Of a stretch of 25,593 nt of DNA, positions 7,140 through 14,539 are shown in pieces (the stretch's first letter is position 1; every line of letters starts with the position of its first letter). This stretch comes from Gaiellasilicea sp031371615 (GTDB lineage: Bacteria > Actinomycetota > Thermoleophilia > Gaiellales > Gaiellaceae). The notes under the pieces were generated by a model. That model had not been told where the DNA came from. It ran no database searches and worked only from the letters and a program-made list of their open reading frames with translations. The stretch covers positions 1 through 25,593 of the forward strand of contig JANMJY010000222.1 in NCBI GenBank assembly GCA_031371615.1. Direction: 5' to 3'. The translations under genes and the position numbers were made by a program.

Positions 7140-7988
7140 GTGCTCTTCGGCGCCCACTGCTCAGGCGGGATCAAGGGCGCGCTCGACCACGCGATCGAGA
7201 TCGGCGCCGACTCGGTGCAGCTCTTCGCCCAGAGCCCCCGCATGTGGCGCTTCCCGGAGCACGCGGAGGAGGATCTCGCCCGGTTCCGCGAACGCCGGGC
7301 CGAGGCGGGGCTCGGCGCAGTGCTCGTACATGCGCTCTACCTCTGCAACCTCGCGACGAAGGACCGGACGATCTACGCCAAGAGCCGCGCGACGATGCGC
7401 TCGACGGTGGACGCGGCCTGCGCGATCGAGGCGGACGGCGTCGTCTTCCACGTCGGCTCGCACCTCGGCGCTGGCCTGAAGGTGGGCGTGAAGCGCTGTG
7501 TGCCCGCTCTGCGCGAGGTGCTCGACCACTGCTCCGAGCGGACGTGGCTTTTGCTCGAGAACTCAGCCGGCGCCGGCGGCACGATCGGGCGCTCGATCGA
7601 CGAGCTGGCGATCATCGTCGACGCGCTCGACCGCCATCCGCGCCTCGGCATCTGCCTCGACTCGTGCCATCTCTACGTCTCCGGCGTCGACGTCGGTGAC
7701 CCGGACGCGGTGGCGACGGCGCTCGCCGAGGTGGACGACCGGATCGGGCTCGACCGGCTGCGCGCACTGCACGTCAACGACGCGGCGGCGCCGCTCGGCT
7801 CGAACCGCGACCGGCACGCGAATGTGCTCGAAGGAGAGCTCGGAGAGCGCATCGGCGCCCTCCTCGCGCACCCCGCGGTCCAGAACCTCCCAGCAGTGAT
7901 GGAGACGCCTGGCCCCGAGGGCCATGGCCCGGACACGGCCGAGATACAAAAGCTGCGCGAGCTCCACGCCCGCTGGACGTCGCGGTAG
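7140..7988 (+). CDS. nfo: Endonuclease IV (AP endonuclease)
   Basis: A 282-residue TIM-barrel DNA repair enzyme that cuts the backbone at abasic sites. All nine metal ligands of the E. coli enzyme have counterparts at the same spacing: H64, H104, E140, D174, H177, H211, D224, H226 and E255, inside motifs such as FHVGSH, CLDSCH, HVND and METPG. The trinuclear zinc site should therefore be intact. The start is GTG at 7140 (MLFGAH, the normal family N-terminus), with no ribosome-binding site but a TAGGTT box 6 nt upstream, suggesting a leaderless message. A strong hairpin begins 9 nt after the stop codon. Confidence 0.95.
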   Translation: MLFGAHCSGGIKGALDHAIEIGADSVQLFAQSPRMWRFPEHAEEDLARFRERRAEAGLGAVLVHALYLCNLATKDRTIYAKSRATMRSTVDAACAIEADGVVFHVGSHLGAGLKVGVKRCVPALREVLDHCSERTWLLLENSAGAGGTIGRSIDELAIIVDALDRHPRLGICLDSCHLYVSGVDVGDPDAVATALAEVDDRIGLDRLRALHVNDAAAPLGSNRDRHANVLEGELGERIGALLAHPAVQNLPAVMETPGPEGHGPDTAEIQKLRELHARWTSR

Positions 7989-7992
7989 CGGC

Positions 7993-8325
7993 TCACGGAG
8001 GCTTGTGTTGTTCCAACACAAGCCTCTCCTTCGCGCGTACGCGTTCGAGCGCATCGAGCGCAATCGGGACATTGACGACCCGTGACGTACCCACCGCGAG
8101 CGCGACGTCGAGCGCTGCGGCCCGCGTCGCCGTGCGGGCGGCCCGGCGGAGGCGCTCGACCTGGACAAGGCGGCGGACGGCGTGATAGCCGGGCCGGCTC
8201 AAGCCAAGCTCCCATGCAGCTTCTCCCACCGCGCGCCACGTCGCGGCTATCGGAACGTCGTCTCGGTCTAGCGCGACCACCAGGGCGTGAACCCGGGGGT
8301 CTCTCCGCGAAAGCGCAAATCGCAT
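7993..8325 (-). CDS. Hypothetical protein of about 110 residues
   Basis: I do not recognise a named family. From the ATG at 8325 the protein is about 110 residues and rich in Arg and Ala. It has a central stretch (ATWRAVGEAAWELGLSRPGY followed by HAVRRLVQ) that could fold as a helix-turn-helix, so nucleic-acid binding is possible but unproven. The last residues, RLVLEQHKPP, are encoded by the hairpin at 7998-8026. A TTG at 8373 would add 16 residues; no good ribosome-binding site precedes either start. The gene lies between two copies of the same hairpin and is transcribed against endonuclease IV. The protein-like composition suggests it is real, but a chance reading frame is possible. Confidence 0.55.
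   Translation of the reverse strand: MRFALSRRDPRVHALVVALDRDDVPIAATWRAVGEAAWELGLSRPGYHAVRRLVQVERLRRAARTATRAAALDVALAVGTSRVVNVPIALDALERVRAKERLVLEQHKPP
7998..8026. terminator. Hairpin copy 1 (3' end of endonuclease IV)
   Basis: A perfect 13-bp stem, GAGGCTTGTGTTG and CAACACAAGCCTC, with loop TTC on the plus strand, begins 9 nt after the nfo stop. The downstream bases TCCTTC are only mildly pyrimidine-rich. It is a likely RNA 3'-end structure and shares its 11-bp core with copy 2 at 8388-8416. Confidence 0.7.
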
Positions 8326-8363
8326 GGCGCAAGCGTGCGCGCTGCGAGCGCGCGGTTCGTCAC

Positions 8364-8387
8364 GATTTCGCAACGGAGTACGAAATC
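8364..8387. repeat. Inverted repeat next to hairpin copy 2
   Basis: GATTTCG (8364-8370) and CGAAATC (8381-8387) are separated by 10 nt and abut the second hairpin. It lies just upstream of the hypothetical gene and could be a binding site for a regulator. Confidence 0.4.
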
Positions 8388-8416
8388 AAGGCTTGTGTTG
8401 AAACAACACAAGCCTT
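8388..8416. terminator. Hairpin copy 2 (3' end of the cysteine-rich gene)
   Basis: A perfect 13-bp stem, AAGGCTTGTGTTG and CAACACAAGCCTT, with loop AAA on the plus strand (TTT on the minus strand), lies 15 nt after the stop codon of the minus-strand cysteine-rich gene. The following minus-strand bases are GATTTCG. Its core is identical to copy 1 and, read in the sense of its gene, both loops are TTY. Confidence 0.7.
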
Positions 8417-8431
8417 CGTGTGTCGCGGCGG

Positions 8432-8845
8432 TCAGTCTCGGGAGGTGAGCTGTGCGAAGACGCGGAAGCTCGGCCGCTCGCGCGGGATCTCGTGGAACTC
8501 GGGGTTCCGGCACCCGAGCTCGTCGCCGCGGCCCTCGTAGCACGCGGCCACCTCGACCTTGCACATCGGCAGCGGTGCCCCGGTCGCCCGGATCCCACCG
8601 AAGCCGCCTGCCCGCGCCTCTGCCGCCTGCAACAGGTCGCGGTCGATCTCCACGGAGTACACCCTCTGCATACAGCCGACGTAGGTGTGGCCCCACGCCT
8701 CGTACGCATAGACGAACGGGCACGAGCGCTCGATGCACGCTCCGGGGTAGACGACCTTGTCGCAGTGCACCTCGCACCGGCGGCATTCGACCTCGTCCTG
8801 AGGGCGGAGCGGAAGCTCGGTCGGTGCGTGGACAGGCTGTTCCAC
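8432..8845 (-). CDS. Cysteine-rich conserved-looking protein, probably metal binding
   Basis: No named family is recognised. From GTG 8845 it has 137 residues and nine cysteines: C21-x2-C24-x3-C28, C37-x4-C42, C58, C95, C102 and C112, within motifs ECRRCEVHCDKVVYPG and ERSCPFVYAYE. Such spacing suggests one or two bound zinc ions or an iron-sulfur cluster. No signal peptide or membrane segment is seen. The start at 8845 is favoured because the minus strand carries TTGCGG, 17 nt, CACAAT, then 6 nt before GTG. An ATG at 8890 would give 152 residues but its GAGG lies only 2 nt away. The gene is divergent from the Ca2+/H+ antiporter and ends before hairpin copy 2. Confidence 0.7.
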   Translation of the reverse strand: MEQPVHAPTELPLRPQDEVECRRCEVHCDKVVYPGACIERSCPFVYAYEAWGHTYVGCMQRVYSVEIDRDLLQAAEARAGGFGGIRATGAPLPMCKVEVAACYEGRGDELGCRNPEFHEIPRERPSFRVFAQLTSRD

Positions 8846-8851
8846 GCCTGA

Positions 8852-8880
8852 ATTGTGGGCGCATCGGGTTGGCTCCGCAA
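8852..8880 (-). promoter_or_regulatory. Promoter candidate for the cysteine-rich gene
   Basis: On the minus strand TTGCGG (8880-8875) and CACAAT (8857-8852) are separated by the ideal 17 nt, and the GTG at 8845 follows 6 nt later, which would give a leaderless message. The -10 box is weaker than TANNNT. Confidence 0.35.
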
Positions 8881-8920
8881 GACTTGACATTTCCTCGGTC
8901 TTCAGGCAGTGCGCGCGGGG

Positions 8921-8926
8921 TATCGT
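8921..8926 (+). promoter_or_regulatory. -10 box candidate for the Ca2+/H+ antiporter gene
   Basis: TATCGT lies 8 nt before the ATG at 8935, and no Shine-Dalgarno sequence is present. A perfect TTGACA at 8884-8889 is 31 nt away, too far to act as its -35 box. Confidence 0.4.
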
Positions 8927-8934
8927 CCGCGGCC

Positions 8935-9972
8935 ATGGTCCGCCGGCTCCTGTTCGCATCGGTTGCTTTCGCGCCGGTCGTGATCGTCGTCCACTACGTG
9001 TTCAAACCGGCTGAGACGCTCGAGTTCGTGCTCGCCGCGGCCGCGCTGATCCCGCTCGCGTGGCTGATCGGAGAGGCAACGGAGCATGCCGCCGAGCACA
9101 CCGGCCCGGGAATCGGCGGCTTCCTGAACGCGACGTTCGGCAACGCACCGGAGCTGATCATCGCGCTCTTCGCCGTGAACGCGATGGACTTCGAGGTCGT
9201 CCGCGGGTCGCTCACCGGATCCGTGGTCGGGAACCTGCTGCTCGTGCTCGGCTTCTCGCTCCTCTTCGGAGGTCGTGGCGAGATCGACCGGAGCTCGAGC
9301 TACCTCTCGCTCGGCCTTGTCGCGGTGACGACCCTTCTGCTGCTGATCACCTCGGTCCCGAGCTGGGACGGCGACCCCGAGCGCGACCTGATTGTCCACC
9401 TCTCGATTCCCGTCTCGATCGTGCTGCTGGTCGTCTACGTGGGATTGACGTGGTACTCGCTGCGTCGCCATGCCGCTTTGCACACGGCCGGAGACGGCGA
9501 GTCGAGCGGCTGGTCGCTCCGTCTCGCGCTTGCCGTGCTTGGCTTCGCGACGGTGATCACGGCGCTCGTCGCCGAGATCCTCGTCGGCTCGATCAACGGC
9601 TTCGCGACGGACTCCGGGGTGAGCGAGTTCTTCCTCGCCGCCGTGGTGATCGCGATCGTCGGCAACGCGGCCGAGCACGGGGGCGCCGTCGTCGTCGCCT
9701 ACCGGGGAAAGATCAAGCTGGCCACCGAGATCGCTCTCTCCTCGAGCGCGCAGGTGGCGGTCTTCCTGATCCCGGCGGTCGCGCTCCTCGCCCTGCTGAT
9801 CGAGCCGCTGGCGCTGGCGCTGCGTCAGGTCGAGATCGGCGCGCTCGCAGTGTCCGTCCTGATCGCCTCCGTGCTGCTCGCGGACGGGCGCTCGAGCCGG
9901 CTCAAGGGCATGCTCATGATCGTCGCGTACGTCGGCGTCGCGATCGGCTTCTACGCCGCGGGTGACCGCTAG
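8935..9972 (+). CDS. Calcium/proton antiporter (CaCA superfamily, CAX type)
   Basis: A 345-residue membrane protein with about eleven hydrophobic helices arranged as two inverted halves. The two signature regions of CAX antiporters are both visible: FGNAPELIIALFA (about 68-80) and VGNAAEHGGAV (about 242-251), whose glutamates bind the cation. An acidic loop region (DGDPERD) separates helices in the middle. It probably exports Ca2+ (or another divalent cation) in exchange for protons across the cell membrane. The start is ATG 8935 (MVRRLLF). It is divergent from the cysteine-rich gene (89 nt between starts) and convergent with the beta-lactamase-fold gene, with which it shares the bases CTAG: both stop codons are TAG on opposite strands. 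Confidence 0.92.
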   Translation: MVRRLLFASVAFAPVVIVVHYVFKPAETLEFVLAAAALIPLAWLIGEATEHAAEHTGPGIGGFLNATFGNAPELIIALFAVNAMDFEVVRGSLTGSVVGNLLLVLGFSLLFGGRGEIDRSSSYLSLGLVAVTTLLLLITSVPSWDGDPERDLIVHLSIPVSIVLLVVYVGLTWYSLRRHAALHTAGDGESSGWSLRLALAVLGFATVITALVAEILVGSINGFATDSGVSEFFLAAVVIAIVGNAAEHGGAVVVAYRGKIKLATEIALSSSAQVAVFLIPAVALLALLIEPLALALRQVEIGALAVSVLIASVLLADGRSSRLKGMLMIVAYVGVAIGFYAAGDR

Positions 9973-11291
9973 AACGTCGACGGCTCGCGGCGGAGCGGGT
10001 ACGTCGCGAAGTAGAGCTTCTCGATCCCGCCGTCGGCGTCGCGGACGACGCGGAGCAGCTCGCCGCGCTCACGACCTTCGACGGAGCGGAAGCGATCCTC
10101 GCCCTCGGGTGCGAAGTACGAGGTATCGCGCCCGGGAGTGCCGTCGACGAGCTTCGCCTCGAGGCGGCCCTTCCGCCACGAGAACACCATCTCCGAGCCT
10201 TCGACCCACCAGCGTCCGAGGAGCGGCTCGATCTCAGGCGGCGCCGCCTCGCCGGACTGCCACGCGTCCGCGGCCTGAGGCAGTGCCTCGATCGCCGCGA
10301 TGGCAAGGTCGACGGCGAGCTTGTCGGGCGAGGCGCCCGCGCCCGTGTTGGTCAGCACCGCGGCGCCGATCCGCGTCTTGCGGTTGACGACGAGACCCGC
10401 GAGATGCCCCGGCATGGCGCCGCCGTGGCCGACGAAGAGGTGGTCGTCACGGCGGTAGAGCTCGAGCCCCGTCCCCCACGCCAGCTTCCAGCCCTCGTGG
10501 TCGACCATCGCGCGGGCGTGGGCCATCTCCTCCAGCGTCGAAGCCTTGAGGACTCGGTCGTCGCCGGCGGCGAGGAACGCGCCCCAGCGCGCAAGGTCGC
10601 CGGTCGTCGACCAGAGCTTGCCGAGCGCGCCGGCCCCACCGAGATCGGGATCCGGCTCCAGCCGGACGGCGTCGCTGTACGGCTCGACGAAGTAGCCGAG
10701 CGCCGCCGGACTCGTCGCAGCGGGCGTCGTGCGCCCCAGCCCGAGCGGATCGAGTATCTGCGCCTGCAGCGCCTCGTCCCAGGTGCCGCCGTACGCGCGC
10801 GCGACGACCTCGCCCAGGAGCGCGAACGCCAGATTCGAGTAGTGCCACCAGGAGCCCGGGTCGAGCACCTGCTCCGCGTCAGCCGTGCCGGTGACCAACT
10901 CCTCGCGGTTGGGAGCCTGCATCGTCTCCCAGATCTCACCGGGTGGCTCGCGCTGGAGGCCGGAGGAGTGCGCCAGCATGCGACCGATCGTCGGGCCGTG
11001 CGCGCTCTCGGGCAGGAAGCGCGTCAGCGGATCATCGAGCGAGAGCTCTCCGCTATCGCGCAGTTGCAGGATCCCAACGGCGGTGAACGTCTTCGTGATC
11101 GACCCGATCCGGTACTGCGTGTCCGGCGTCGCTTCGGTGGCCGCTTCGACGTCCGCGAGGCCGAGCGCTTCCTGCCAGACGAGCTCGTCGCCGCGGAAGA
11201 CAACGGCGCTGACGGACGGCATTCGCTGCTCGGCCTGCGCCGCCGCGAGCCTCCGCGCAAGCTCCTCCTGCAGGGCCTCAGGCGCTGACAC
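9969..11291 (-). CDS. Class C beta-lactamase-fold serine hydrolase
   Basis: About 440 residues with all three active-site motifs of the class C beta-lactamase/D-amino-acid peptidase fold: SITK (nucleophile Ser and Lys, near 64-67), YSN in WWHYSNLAF (near 151-153) and HGG in FVGHGGAMPG (near 289-291). A C-terminal beta-rich region (about 365-440) resembles the extra domain found in many esterase-like members. No signal peptide is visible, which argues against a secreted beta-lactamase and for an intracellular esterase, peptidase or amidase. Substrate is unknown. The start is either GTG 11291 (preceded by GGAG) or GTG 11306; both overlap the end of the lyase gene, so the two are probably co-expressed. 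Confidence 0.85.
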   Translation of the reverse strand: MSAPEALQEELARRLAAAQAEQRMPSVSAVVFRGDELVWQEALGLADVEAATEATPDTQYRIGSITKTFTAVGILQLRDSGELSLDDPLTRFLPESAHGPTIGRMLAHSSGLQREPPGEIWETMQAPNREELVTGTADAEQVLDPGSWWHYSNLAFALLGEVVARAYGGTWDEALQAQILDPLGLGRTTPAATSPAALGYFVEPYSDAVRLEPDPDLGGAGALGKLWSTTGDLARWGAFLAAGDDRVLKASTLEEMAHARAMVDHEGWKLAWGTGLELYRRDDHLFVGHGGAMPGHLAGLVVNRKTRIGAAVLTNTGAGASPDKLAVDLAIAAIEALPQAADAWQSGEAAPPEIEPLLGRWWVEGSEMVFSWRKGRLEAKLVDGTPGRDTSYFAPEGEDRFRSVEGRERGELLRVVRDADGGIEKLYFATYPLRREPSTF

Positions 11292-12312
11292 GGGCTCCAA
11301 GGGCACGGGGTATCGCGTCCAGCGCGCCCTCGATGTCCTCGTCGGTGACGTCGAGGTGCGTGACGGCGCGGAGCACGGTCGGGTGGATCGTGGCCGAGAG
11401 GCCGACGCCCTCCTCCGCGAGCCGGGCGATCGCGTCCGCCTTCGTCAGCGGAGCGACGTCGAGCTGGACGAAGTTCGTCTCGGTGCGGTCCGGGTCGACG
11501 GCGAGCCCGGACTCGGCCAGCCCAAGGGCGAGCCGCTTGGCACGGCGGTGGTCGTCCGCGAGCCGGTCGACATGGTGATCGAAGGCGTAGACGCCGGCGG
11601 CGGCGACGATCCCGGCCTGGCGCATGGCGCCGCCAAAGAGGTGCTTGAAGCGGCGCGCGTTCCCCATCACCTCGGACTGCCCGGCCAGGATGGCGCCGAG
11701 CGGGCAACCGAGGCCTTTGGAGAGACAGAGCGTCACGGTGTCGAAGCGCCCGGCGATCTCGGCGGCTTCGATCCCGGTGGCGACGGCCGCGTTCAGCAGG
11801 CGCGCGCCGTCGAGATGGAAGCGGAGGTCGAGCTCGAGGGCGACCGCGTGCAGCTCTCCGATCTCCTCGAGCGGCCAGACCCGGCCGCCGCTCGCGTTGT
11901 GCGTGTTCTCGATCCAGAGCAGACGCGTCCGGGGCGAGAGGTTCGTCGGGACGCGATACGCGGCACGCACCTGCGCGGCGCTGAACCGGCCCGCCACGCC
12001 GGGCAGGCCGCGAGTGACGACGCCCGAGTGGACGGCCGGGCCGCCGAGCTCCGAGAGGAAGACGTGGCAGTTCTCCTCGCCGAGGAGCTCGTCGCCTGGC
12101 TCGGTGTGGAGACGGATCGCGATCTGGTTCGCCATCGTCGCCGTCGGGAGGTAGATCGCCTCCTCCTGTCCGAGCAGCCGCGCCGCGCGCTCCTCCAACT
12201 CGTTGACCGTCGGGTCCTCGCGCTTCTGCTCGTCGCCGACGGCAGCCGCCGCAATCGCGGCGCGCATCCCCGCGGTGGGCCGGGTGGCAGTGTCGGAGCG
12301 AAGGTCGATCAC
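11278..12312 (-). CDS. Threonine aldolase / beta-eliminating lyase family, PLP enzyme
   Basis: A 344-residue fold-type I PLP enzyme of the low-specificity L-threonine aldolase type, which splits threonine or allo-threonine into glycine and acetaldehyde. Visible are the N-terminal motif IDLRSDTATRPT, ENTHNASGG, the PLP-binding aspartate in RFHLDGARL and the lysine that holds PLP in LCLSKGLGCPLG. The start is GTG 12312, where the conserved N-terminus begins. A longer frame to 12420 would read through the divergent rlmN start and adds nothing conserved. There is no ribosome-binding site, but TAGCTT lies 7 nt upstream. Its glycine and one-carbon chemistry sits near the methylamine cluster, but a functional link is not shown. 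Confidence 0.92.
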   Translation of the reverse strand: MIDLRSDTATRPTAGMRAAIAAAAVGDEQKREDPTVNELEERAARLLGQEEAIYLPTATMANQIAIRLHTEPGDELLGEENCHVFLSELGGPAVHSGVVTRGLPGVAGRFSAAQVRAAYRVPTNLSPRTRLLWIENTHNASGGRVWPLEEIGELHAVALELDLRFHLDGARLLNAAVATGIEAAEIAGRFDTVTLCLSKGLGCPLGAILAGQSEVMGNARRFKHLFGGAMRQAGIVAAAGVYAFDHHVDRLADDHRRAKRLALGLAESGLAVDPDRTETNFVQLDVAPLTKADAIARLAEEGVGLSATIHPTVLRAVTHLDVTDEDIEGALDAIPRALGARVSA

Positions 12313-12319
12313 AGGCGAG

Positions 12320-12329
12320 AAGCTACCTT
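12320..12329. promoter_or_regulatory. Back-to-back -10 boxes for the aldolase gene and rlmN
   Basis: The ten bases AAGCTACCTT give TACCTT on the plus strand (12324-12329), 6 nt before the GTG of rlmN, and TAGCTT on the minus strand (12325-12320), 7 nt before the GTG of the aldolase gene. The two boxes share the central TA. Only 23 nt separate the start codons, so both messages should be leaderless. Confidence 0.6.
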
Positions 12330-12335
12330 GAACCC

Positions 12336-13316
12336 GTGGATCTGAAGCTGCTCGACCAAACCCTCGCAGACCGCGGCGAGCCCGCTTTCCGAGCACGCCA
12401 GGTGTGGGAATGGGCCGCACACGGCGTCGCCGGCTACGACGAGATGACGAACCTGCCGCGCGCGCTCCGCGACGAGCTCGCCGGCGCGGTTCCGTTCTCG
12501 ACGCTGTCGGTCGAGCACGTCGCCGAGTCCGCCGACGGCACGGTCAAGACGCTCTTCCGCACCGCTGACGGGCATCCGGTCGAGGCCGTGCTGATGCGCT
12601 ACCGCGACGGCCGGCGCTCGATCTGCGTCTCCTCGCAGTCGGGCTGCCCGCTCACCTGCACCTTCTGCGCCACGGGCGCGATGACGTTCGGCCGCAACCT
12701 GCGCGCCTCCGAGATCCTCGACCAGGTGCTGCACTTCCGGCGGCTCGAGCCCGTGAACCACCTCGTCTTCATGGGGATGGGTGAGCCGTTCCTCAACTTC
12801 GACGAGGTGCGGGACGCGGCGCTGCGGCTGCCAAACGTCGGGATCACTCATCGGCGGACGACGATCTCCACCGTCGGCTGGATGCCAGGCCTGCGGCGCT
12901 TCGTCGACGAGGTCGAGCAGCCGATCCGGCTCGCGCTCTCAATCCACGCGGCCGACCCGCGCCTGCGCTCGGAGCTCATGCCGGTGAACGACCGCTTCCC
13001 GCTCCCCGAGGTGCTGGCGGAATGCCACCGCTACTTCGCTCTCCGCCGGCGCAAGGTGTTCGTCGAGTACGTGATGCTCGGCGGCGTCAACGACTCGCCC
13101 GAGCGGGCGAAGGAGCTGGCCGCGCTCCTCGACCCGAAGGTCTTCAAGGTGAACCTGATCCCGTACAACCCGACCGGGATCTACGACGGCTCGTCGCGCG
13201 CCGGCATCGCCGCGTTCAAGAACGTGCTCGACCGCGCGCGGATCCCGTCGACGGTACGGCTCACGCGCGGCCGCGACATCGCCGCGGCCTGCGGCCAGCT
13301 CGCAGCGACGCGCTAG
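12336..13316 (+). CDS. rlmN: 23S rRNA (adenine-C2)-methyltransferase RlmN
   Basis: A 326-residue radical SAM enzyme that methylates C2 of A2503 in 23S rRNA and of A37 in some tRNAs. The 4Fe-4S cysteines are C104, C108 and C111 (CPLTCTFC), preceded by C97 seven residues earlier as in E. coli. The C-terminal cysteine that forms the methylated intermediate is C319 in RDIAAACGQLA. GMGEP in VFMGMGEPFLN binds SAM. RlmN rather than Cfr is favoured by this C-terminus. The start is GTG 12336 with no ribosome-binding site and TACCTT 6 nt upstream. It is convergent with the methylamine operon: the 8-nt gap is the palindrome CCGGCCGG. Confidence 0.95.
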   Translation: MDLKLLDQTLADRGEPAFRARQVWEWAAHGVAGYDEMTNLPRALRDELAGAVPFSTLSVEHVAESADGTVKTLFRTADGHPVEAVLMRYRDGRRSICVSSQSGCPLTCTFCATGAMTFGRNLRASEILDQVLHFRRLEPVNHLVFMGMGEPFLNFDEVRDAALRLPNVGITHRRTTISTVGWMPGLRRFVDEVEQPIRLALSIHAADPRLRSELMPVNDRFPLPEVLAECHRYFALRRRKVFVEYVMLGGVNDSPERAKELAALLDPKVFKVNLIPYNPTGIYDGSSRAGIAAFKNVLDRARIPSTVRLTRGRDIAAACGQLAATR

Positions 13317-13324
13317 CCGGCCGG

Positions 13325-14539
13325 TCAGTGCGAGACGGCCGCGGCCGCCAGCTCCGACACCATCGTGTCGGTGTGGAAGCGCTCGAGCGCGAACGGCGCG
13401 ATCAGCTCCGGCGTCTTCCCGGTCGCGACGAGCTCGGCCAGCGTCACGCCGACGATCGGGGCGGCCTTGAAGCCGTACGTCCCCCACCCAGCCGACACGT
13501 GGAAGTTCTCGAGCTCCGTTTGGCCGAGGATCGGGCTGTAGTCAGGCGACAGGTCGCAGAGCCCGGTCCAGGTGCGGAGGACGCGCATCTCGGCGAGCTG
13601 CGGAAACAGCTCCAACGTGTGCCGTGAAGCGGTCTCGAGGAACGAGAAGGTGCCGATCGACTTGTAGGTCGTGTACGGCTCGATCTCGGCGCCGATCAGG
13701 AACTCGCCGCGATCGGTCTGCGAGACATACACGTGCAGCTGGGACGAGACGATGATCGTGTCGAGGAACGGCTTCACCGGCTGGGTCACGAACGCCTGCA
13801 GGATGTGAGTGGTGATCGGCAGCCGCAGCCCCGCCATGCCCGCGACGAGCGACGACCAGCCGGCCACGGCGCTGACGACGGCGCCCGCATCGATGTCGCC
13901 GCGGTTCGTGCGCACGCCGGTGGCACGGCCGCCTTCATGCAGGATCTCCGTCACCTCGGTCCCCGGGTGGATCTCGGCGCCGCCGCGGTCGGCCCCGCGC
14001 GCGAAGCCCCAGACGACTGCGTCGTGGCGGATGATCCCGCCCGGCGGGTGGTAGAGCGCGCCCAGGATCGGCCACGTCGGGCGGTCGGAGACGTCGAGCT
14101 GCGGGCAGATCCTCCCCACCTCGGCGGTGCCGACGACGCGCGAGTCGATCCCGAGCAGTTGGTTCACCTCCGCTCGCTCCTGCATCACGTTCATCGCGCG
14201 GTCGGAGTGCGCGAGCGTGAGGTGCCCGTGCTGGGAGAACATCAGGTTGAAGTCGAGCCGGGCCGAGAGCTGCTCGTACAGCTTGACGCTCGCTCCGTAG
14301 AACGCCGCGCCCTCGGGTGTGCGGTAGTTGGAGCGGATGATCGTCGTGTTCCGGCCCGACGCGCCCGCGCCGATGTAGCTGCGCTCGAGGATCGCGATGT
14401 CGCGGATGCCGTGGTTCGCGATCAGGTAGTAGGCGGTCGCGAGCCCGTGCGAGCCGCCGCCGACGATGACCACGTCGTAGCGCCGTTTCAGCTCGCCGCG
14501 AGGGCGCCACATGCGGCGGACACGGAAGACGTCCTTCAC
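13325..14539 (-). CDS. mgdA/soxB: Sarcosine-oxidase-type beta subunit; probable N-methylglutamate dehydrogenase subunit MgdA
   Basis: A 404-residue FAD-dependent amine oxidoreductase (DAO family) that carries the amine-oxidising site of the heterotetramer. It has the dinucleotide-binding motif VVIVGGGSHGLATA (23-36), GAGASGRNTT and GGIIRHDAVVWGFARG, where H172 matches the histidine that binds FMN covalently in sarcosine oxidase beta. The C-terminal LCDLSPDYSPILG and SAGWGTYGFKAAP are also typical. The start is GTG 14539, overlapping the gamma-subunit stop as GTGA; a longer frame upstream lies out of frame over the gamma gene. With GlnT- and GltB-like genes in the operon, N-methylglutamate is the more likely substrate than sarcosine, though dimethylglycine or sarcosine cannot be excluded. 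Confidence 0.9.
   Translation of the reverse strand: MKDVFRVRRMWRPRGELKRRYDVVIVGGGSHGLATAYYLIANHGIRDIAILERSYIGAGASGRNTTIIRSNYRTPEGAAFYGASVKLYEQLSARLDFNLMFSQHGHLTLAHSDRAMNVMQERAEVNQLLGIDSRVVGTAEVGRICPQLDVSDRPTWPILGALYHPPGGIIRHDAVVWGFARGADRGGAEIHPGTEVTEILHEGGRATGVRTNRGDIDAGAVVSAVAGWSSLVAGMAGLRLPITTHILQAFVTQPVKPFLDTIIVSSQLHVYVSQTDRGEFLIGAEIEPYTTYKSIGTFSFLETASRHTLELFPQLAEMRVLRTWTGLCDLSPDYSPILGQTELENFHVSAGWGTYGFKAAPIVGVTLAELVATGKTPELIAPFALERFHTDTMVSELAAAAVSH

Noticed and set aside
7998..8416. Insertion sequence or CRISPR array formed by the paired repeats
   Set aside because: There are only two repeats, each a palindrome, the gene between them is not a transposase, and no target duplication is seen.
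8884..8889. Perfect TTGACA as -35 box of the antiporter gene
   Set aside because: It lies 31 nt from the only plausible -10 box, and no -10-like hexamer occurs 16-18 nt downstream.
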